Origin: Lactuca virosa
Lineage: Eukaryota > Streptophyta > Magnoliopsida > Asterales > Asteraceae
NCBI GenBank assembly: GCA_928212115.1
Contig: CAKMRJ010005634.1
Coordinates: forward strand, 172,923,472-172,987,471
DNA length: 64,000 nucleotides
Reading direction: 5' to 3'
The position numbers and the translations under genes are program-made. The notes below the pieces were generated by a model. The model saw only the letters and a list, made by a program, of their open reading frames with translations, did no database searches and was not told the DNA's origin. How positions within the stretch are numbered: position 1 is the first letter of the stretch; every line of letters begins with the position of its first letter. Below are positions 58,316 through 64,000 of this stretch, piece by piece.

Positions 58316-59155
58316 TCAAGTGAAACAGGTTGTTTAATTCATTTAAAGAATATAGTAAAGTCCTGACATTATAACCAGAATCTCCAGCGGGGGATCGAAA
58401 CAATGTGTGTATAGATCTATATTGGGATTGACAACCTCGCACTCGGACTGCTAGCTACAGTCAGGCATACACGCCTGTGAGTGACAAATTGTTATCAACA
58501 GCTTTCAGCGTAATTATAGCGTTGGGTCAGGCCATCTAGTTAATATGGTTATAATAACTCATTAAAAGATATTAACAATACGTTAGTGTATAATTAACTA
58601 AACCTAAGTACATTTTCAAAGTACTAGTTTAAAGGATACAGTTTATAGTACTACATTACAGTTTACAATAACAGTTGATGAAATCAGACACATTCTCAGA
58701 TACAAGTTTACAAAAGGATTACAAATACAGAACATTGGTTTACAAATAGAATAGTTTTATGTAACTAAAACTACTTTTCATATACAACAGAAAATATAGG
58801 ATTTTCTGGAAAAGTTTACATATTCAAGAAACAGGAAACATTCTTTCAAACATAAATACTTATGCACTCAATCAACTTTATGTTGATACTCTCTTTTCAA
58901 ATTACTTGTATTCTCAAGGAACCAGTAGACAGGTACTCCCCGAGCTTTTGAGAACATGGAGCTATTTATGTCTTGTCTTCTTCTTTTGTATAACTATTTG
59001 GTTTCAGTATACTATGATGAAACACATGTAAATACTTATACTTTTTAAATACAGTGGTTGTTTGTACTCTGATTACTATAATGCATGTGTTGTGATACTA
59101 CAAATGAAGTCCTCCACCCCCGGACGTTTCCGCCATCTGGTTTGGGGGTGTGACA

Positions 59156-59206
59156 TTTACTCTAGTTTTCTTGACGGCAAACAAAGTATAAGTGTGATGT
59201 AGTTTG

Positions 59207-59291
<85 letters not shown>

Positions 59292-59297
59292 TATCAT
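59156..59297 (+). repeat. Tail of tandem unit 3 of I
   Basis: It continues unit 3 after LTR J: the sequence from CTAGTTTTCTTGACGGC matches 52685 onward and ends in a TA run. Confidence 0.85.
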
Positions 59298-60860
59298 GGT
59301 TGTAAAAATCGGTCTAGGCGGCCGATTAATCGGCGCCTAGACGCTTGGTGGCCTCTAACTGCCTTCGAATAGGGGTTAGAGGGTTAAGATAGGCGGAATT
59401 GGTCAATATCGATCAAAACCGGCCCAACTCGAACCAAATCGGTCCAAATCGGACCTAATCGGTCCAAAAGACTTTAAAAGAAACACCAGCTTATGGAGTC
59501 GGCTTGCCTAAAACATAAATGTGTTTGTTTTCGTAAGGAGGATTCCCTTTATATAGAGTATATTTTCCCTGATAGAATGTTCCAGCTTCGATGTGGGATG
59601 CTCAAACTTTTACTCTTTCATATATGTTCTTTGCATCTCGTTCTTCCCCTGATTTTCTTGATGGCTCGTCTCCTCCCCTGCTCGACTACTCCTCCCCTGA
59701 TGAAGTATCGGACCCAATCAAAAATAAATAATCGCTTAATCTGGAATCAATAATCGTCTTCTGCCACGAGTTCTCAAGTACCGACTCTGCCATTGTTTAT
59801 TTCCATGAGTTCTCAAGTACCGAACCCAATCAACAATCAATATTTGGGTAATCATGAAAGCATTAGTGAGGAGGAGATTAGGTCGAATCGAGGTTATGTA
59901 TGCAATAATTGATGAGTTATTTGCTTAATTTTTTCTTGTTGTTGTCGATTTCAATGGATGATGACTTAGTTGTCGATTCATTATGATTCTCGATTCATCT
60001 TAACTGAACGTTCTTTCTTCCCTTGACAAGTTTTGATATATTATAGATACGTTCAATCTAATTTCATTTTCATATTTCTATTGTTGATCGAATTAACATT
60101 CAAACTAAATAAGATTTCAGCAAACCATATTTGATTTCAAGCTCGCCTTCCATTTGTTCTAAGGTGCTTGTATTTGATTATCAAACCTGTGCATAACTCG
60201 ACTATCAAACCTCTTTATATTTAATTATCAAAGTCAACTATCAAACCACTGAAACTGTACCATAAAATGGGACACTATAACTGATCCTAGGTAAAATTTT
60301 CTAGTCTCATCAGTTCAAATCGGACGCTACTTTTAATGTCCACCATGTGTTCGATAAAATGCTTAAATGAATTTCTCAAGTGCTGCCCGCAATGATATTG
60401 GGAAATTTGACATCTTGTTATGCATTAGGAACAAATTTGACATCATGTGTTTTTGTAACTAAAGATGATACCACATAATCAATTATCAAGAGTGAAAGAG
60501 AAGTCACTGGATATATGCAGCCTTCAACATCAACATCCAAATTGCTAGAAGAAATTGATAATGAAATTCAAATGAAGGTAATGATTTTGATGATGATGAT
60601 GAAGGTGGAATCATGTTTGAAGTTGAGGATATGGAAAAATTGATGTATGAGATTTGAAACATGCCTGATAGATTGAGGTTGATGCCTTATTTTCAGATAA
60701 GAGAAATGGCTGCAAATTTGGCCATGAAAATGGCTTCAATGTTTGAAGATAGTTATATTTATTAATTTTAATAATTTTGTTCAATTATAATGTTATATTT
60801 ATTAATTTATTAATATTTTTAATAATTAATGGTCCCCGATTAATCCCCGCCTAGCCGATT
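59298..60860 (+). mobile_element. Degraded hAT-like or MITE-like element K
   Basis: The left end GGTTGTAAAAATCGG and the right-hand CCGATTAATCCCCGCCTAG are parts of an inverted repeat (AAATCGG, CTAGGCGG, GATTAATCGG in complementary order). The right terminus is cut by element L. A related end is found at 32891-32905. A weak acidic coding-like stretch (D-D-D-D-E-G-G at about 60580-60620) could be a hAT transposase remnant. Imperfect TCGGTCCAAATCGG repeats lie at 59400-59470. Class assignment is tentative. Confidence 0.45.
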
Positions 60861-61037
60861 TGTAACATCCAAAATTTTACGCCAAATTTAAACTTTTCAA
60901 GCATAAATAAAACCAATAGTAATTGTTTACAAAAGTGTTTTCCATTCATTATTCAATCAGAGTGTCCCAAAAGTCAGATCATAAGGATGAGGAGCGGTAC
61001 GGTCACGCCTTCAACTTGCCATGAACTCCTGAAGTAC

Positions 61038-61596
61038 CTGAAACAATAAACTAAAAACTGTAAGCCCGAGGGCTTAGTGAGCTACCCCCAAAATACCAAT
61101 ACCACACTGATAATACCATATCCGTAATAATCAATCAATCAACATGCATACTGAGCCATCGGCCTGACTGGACCGCCCTACAGGGCCTACAGTCCAACCG
61201 AATCTATACCGAGCCTTTGGCATGACTGGACCGCCACGTGGGCCTACAGTCTTCCTGGACCGCTCATAGGGTGTGTTGGCCTTCAGCACAAAGCAGGACC
61301 GCCTCAACCCAAGCAACAAGCAAATAACCATGTGCGCATACTAACATTTACTAGCATATACAAACATCGAACATATCTATCTCACTGATTACCAAACATA
61401 GCATTCTCTCATAACTAGAGCACTGACCTAGCAGGTCACTAACATATCAATCCCTACGGATCATAAGAGCATAACATACCGTCTATCATGAATCTGATCT
61501 AACAGATCATATCCACATGTAGCATACCAAAACGATAACAACTAAAGGGCCGACCTTGGTGCCTTAGACCCTATCGATATAGTGAGGATAACTCAC
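61038..61596 (-). other. Putative intron inside LTR L
   Basis: Donor-like GCGAGGTGAGTTATCC (GT at 61595-61596) and acceptor-like TTTATTGTTTCAG (AG at 61038-61039) on the reverse strand. The acceptor context GTTTCAGGTACTT is shared with LTR A (11503-11515). Confidence 0.4.
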
Positions 61597-61783
61597 CTCG
61601 CAGATGTCGACTCGGTAGATGAAACCCAACTCTCGAATCACTTGCCAAAGACTCCACCACCTATTACCATAGAACAAATCATTCTCAAAAGTCCTCAGCC
61701 TTTAAAGTGCTCCATGAGACAACTAGACAACCCCTGGTCAAAGTCAAAGTCCTCAGTCAAGGTCAACAATCCATGTTGACCTT

Positions 61784-62102
61784 ACTTGCCGAGTACCCTC
61801 AGCTACTCGCCGAGTTCCCTGAAGTTCTTTCCCACTCGCCGAGTCACCGGGGTGGCTCGTCGATCTCCTACGGTTTTCGATCGAATTCTAAAGCCACCCG
61901 CCGAGTTTCCTACTTGCAACTCGACGGATACACACACATTCTAATTTTGGGGAAAACTCATCCGACTCGCCGAGTTGTTCATACAACCCATCGAGTCTAT
62001 GGCAATCTTCATCGGACTCGCCGAGTTGCTCAACCAACTCGTCGAGTTCAAGGCCATCATCATACGGCTCGCCGAGTCGACCTTGCGACTCGTCGAGTTC
62101 CT
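61784..62102. repeat. ACTCGNCGAGT palindrome array in LTR L
   Basis: About ten 11-bp palindromes, alternating ACTCGCCGAGT and ACTCGTCGAGT, with 15-40 bp spacers. Confidence 0.9.
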
Positions 62103-62702
62103 TCAGTCCTTAAGCTATACAGACTAATTTAAGACATGCAATGGCTCCAAATTACAGATCCAAGCTTCTAGAGCATGATTTTCACGTAAAGTTGCAAACT
62201 TTACGTGCATGCATGACTAAAAAGGCTCTTAATGGCAAGTCTAAGCTCTTAATGGGGTTTAATGCACAAGGAGGGCCTCAATCATCCCCAAACCCGCGAC
62301 TTTATGACTCTAGGACTTAGGAAGGGTCTAGATCTGAAGTTACAACTTCAGATCTAGCCCATAGCTCACCATAACAACTCAAAATCCATAAAACCCTAAA
62401 ACTCAACCAAAAGAAAAGAGATATAGAAGGAAAGGGAAGTAAAGATTGCAACTTGATACCTCCAGAAGATGCTAGCTGAGGTAAGTTCTGCTTCCCATAC
62501 CTTCCTTGCTTCAACTCTTTTGCTCTTCAAGCTTTTTCCTCCTAGCCAACCTTCTTCCCAAGGCTTAAATCACAACAAGAAGAGTACCACACGAATTAGG
62601 GTTTCACTGAGCTCTCAAAGACTGTAAGGAGGACAAAGGAGGCTGAGGCTCCTTTAAATAGGGTGCAAAACCCCAAGATTTAGGGTTTCATCTGCTAGCT
62701 CC

Positions 62703-62802
62703 TACTCGTCGAGTCCCTTCATGGACTCGGCGAGTAGGTCACTAAACATGCGTATCAAACACGCTGCTACTCGACGAGTAGGGCAACCAACTCGTCGAGT
62801 AG
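62703..62802. repeat. ACTCGNCGAGT palindromes upstream of LTR L TATA
   Basis: Four copies (TACTCGTCGAGT, ACTCGGCGAGTA, TACTCGACGAGTA, ACTCGTCGAGTA) lie within 150 bp upstream of the reverse-strand TATTTAAAGG box. Confidence 0.88.
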
Positions 62803-62859
62803 GACTTAAAACCAAATAACCTTTTATTTAAATCCATACCTGGGAATGAGGGTGTTACA

Positions 62860-62876
62860 ATTCTCCCCCACTTGAA
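62860..62876 (-). promoter_or_regulatory. Polypurine tract of element L
   Basis: On the reverse strand this reads AGTGGGGGAGAAT just before the LTR, immediately after the pol stop codon (62877-62879). Confidence 0.85.
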
Positions 62877-64000
62877 CTAGACTTCGCCCTCGAAGTCCCT
62901 CGGGATAAACAATGCCGGGTAATGCTCACGCATCTCCGCTTCCGGCTCCCATGTCCACTCGGATCCCCTCCGATGTTCCCACTGCACCTTCACCAAAGGT
63001 ATTTCCTTGTTCTGAAGGATCTTCTTCTTCCTTTCCAAAATGGCCACCGGCCTCTCCACATAATTCAGGCGCTCATCGACCTGAATGTCGTCCAGTGATA
63101 CCACTGCCTCCTGGTCCATGATACACTTCCGCAATTGCGAAACATGGAACGTGCTATGAATCCGGCTAAGGTCTTCTGGAAGCTCCAGCCTATAAGCCAC
63201 CTTGCCAACCCTGGCAATGATCTTGAACGGCCCAATAAAACGGGGACCCGGTTTTCCTTTTTTCCTGAAACGAATCACACCCTTCCAGGGTGAGACCTTC
63301 AGGAGTACCATGTCACCCACCTGAAATTCCAACTTAGATCGGCGTCTTTCGGCATAACTCTTCTGCCGACTCTGAGCGGTCTGCAAATGCTGTCTAATCT
63401 GCTGTATCTTTTCGGTAGTTTGCAGAACTACCTCTGTCCGTCCCATCACCCTGTGCCCAATTTCACCCCAGCAGACTGGGGTTCTACACTTCCGACCATA
63501 CAACAACTCGAAAGGCGGGGCGCCAATACTGGAATGATAGATGTTGTTGTAGGCGAACTCTACAAGCGGTAGGTGGGAATCCCAACTCCCACCAAAGTCC
63601 ATGACGCACGCCCTCAACATATCCTCGAGGGTCTGGATGGTCCACTCACTCTGCCCATCGGTCTGCGGATGGAATGTTGTACTAAAATGCAGTCGCGTAC
63701 CCAGTTCCTCATGGAACTTCTGCCAAAAACGGGAAGTAAACCTGACATCCCGATCGGATACGATAGAAACTGGAACCCCATGGCGAGAGACAATCTCGCT
63801 GACATACATGTCGGCCAATTTCTCAGCCGACGAACTCTCCCGAATGGCCAAGAAATGGGCACTCTTGGTCAACCGATCCACGATGACCCAAATAGCATCA
63901 AACCCCTTCTCCGTCCTCGACAACTTCATAATGAAATCCATCGTGATCTGCTCCCATTTCTACATGGGAATCTCTAGAGGATGCAGCTTACCATGCCGCC
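62877..64000 (-). pseudogene. pol: Gypsy pol C-terminus: integrase and chromodomain-like tail
   Basis: From the Met at 63939-63941 (the M-D-F before the first catalytic Asp) 354 codons are open. Integrase catalytic residues are present: Asp 2, Asp 63 in S-D-R-D and Glu 99 in G-Q-S-E, giving the D-D-35-E spacing between the last two. The G-D-M-V-L-L-K-V-S-P-W-K-G segment and a C-terminal chromodomain-like part (about residues 288-345, with V-K-V-Q-W and W-E-P-E) follow. A TAG at 63960-63962 interrupts the same frame seven codons upstream. The coding sequence continues beyond the window, so the element is at least partly defective. Confidence 0.9.

Larger units (their letters stand above)
57454..58918 (+). 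other. Putative intron inside LTR J
   Basis: Donor-like CTGCAGGTGAGTTCATACCCC (GT at 57454-57455), a 15-G run at 57497-57511, the palindrome GTATAGATCTATAT at 58409-58422, and acceptor-like CTTGTATTCTCAAG (AG at 58917-58918) follow the order seen in D, E and H. Confidence 0.4.
56279..59155 (+). mobile_element. Solo gypsy LTR J (2877 bp) with 5-bp TSD
   Basis: It begins TGTGACAACCCG and ends GGGGGTGTGACA, flanked by perfect TTTAC duplications (56274-56278 and 59156-59160). No internal region is present. The terminal sequences and internal landmarks match the LTRs of H, D and E. Palindromes at 56472-56556 precede a long TA run (56571-56664) that may serve as its TATA region. It interrupts the third unit of tandem repeat I. 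Confidence 0.95.
60861..62859 (-). repeat. 3' LTR of element L (1999 bp)
   Basis: Forward-strand ends are TGTAACATCC and GGTGTTACA. A TATTTAAAGG box lies at 62651-62660 on the reverse strand. About 14 ACTCGCCGAGT/ACTCGTCGAGT palindromes occur, four just upstream of the box (62703-62802) and the rest downstream (61784-62102). Confidence 0.88.
60861..64000 (-). mobile_element. Del/Tekay gypsy element L, 3' end (runs off window)
   Basis: 3' LTR (60861-62859), PPT and the integrase end of pol lie on the reverse strand and continue past the window. It inserted into element K, 5 bp after CGATT; the other target copy is not visible. Integrase and chromodomain-like tail resemble element H in layout, but the LTR is a different family with ACTCGNCGAGT repeats. 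Confidence 0.93.

Overview
This window is plant nuclear DNA made almost entirely of nested transposable elements. No complete ordinary host gene is visible; the only intact multi-exon gene sits inside a DNA transposon. The organism is most likely a daisy-family plant (Asteraceae), probably lettuce or a close relative. That is an inference from Del/Tekay-type Ty3 elements with about 2-kb LTRs, SIRE-type Ty1/copia elements with a large extra ORF, and the repeated ACTCGNCGAGT motif, and was not tested by any search.

Left half (1-37582): one nest. A Ty3/gypsy element A has its 5' LTR end at 11399-11702, PBS at 11706, gag remains at 14420-15289, a PPT at 18854, and a 3' LTR running from 18868 to 37582. 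Its 5' LTR is broken by copia-type element B (visible from 5766 to 11398). Next to B lies a reverse-strand SIRE-like copia C (1685-5765). C is itself broken by a long gypsy LTR D (1-1684). Inside A are a solo LTR E (12268-14066, TSD GATTA) and a solo copia LTR (17649-18785). A's 3' LTR is split by a gag-only gypsy F (20200-27681) and a 9.3-kb CACTA transposon G (27832-37169, TSD TTG).

CACTA element G carries a broken Ptta/En/Spm-type transposase gene, about 30 copies of a roughly 50-bp minisatellite rich in WRKY-type W-box cores, and two tandem copies of a captured F-box-like gene of the At2g35280/At1g67623 type. The first copy (33187-34018) reads as an intact three-exon gene of 217 codons; the second has one in-frame stop.

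Right half (37583-64000): a nearly complete reverse-strand Del/Tekay element H (39460-50162, TSD ATGTC) with PBS, PPT, an extra acidic ORF upstream of gag, and gag-pol interrupted by one in-frame stop. Then come three tandem units of about 1.8 kb (I, 51041-56278, ending at 59156-59297) split by a solo LTR J (56279-59155, TSD TTTAC), a degraded hAT-like element K (59298-60860), and the 3' end of another reverse-strand Del/Tekay element L (60861 to the window end).

Two patterns cross family boundaries. Seven LTR families each carry their own reiterated CpG-containing palindrome, usually just upstream of the putative TATA box. The long gypsy LTRs also share a splice-donor-like site after the promoter and an acceptor-like site near the 3' end, suggesting a leader intron inside the LTR. 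With the gene-carrying CACTA element, these are the observations most worth testing.
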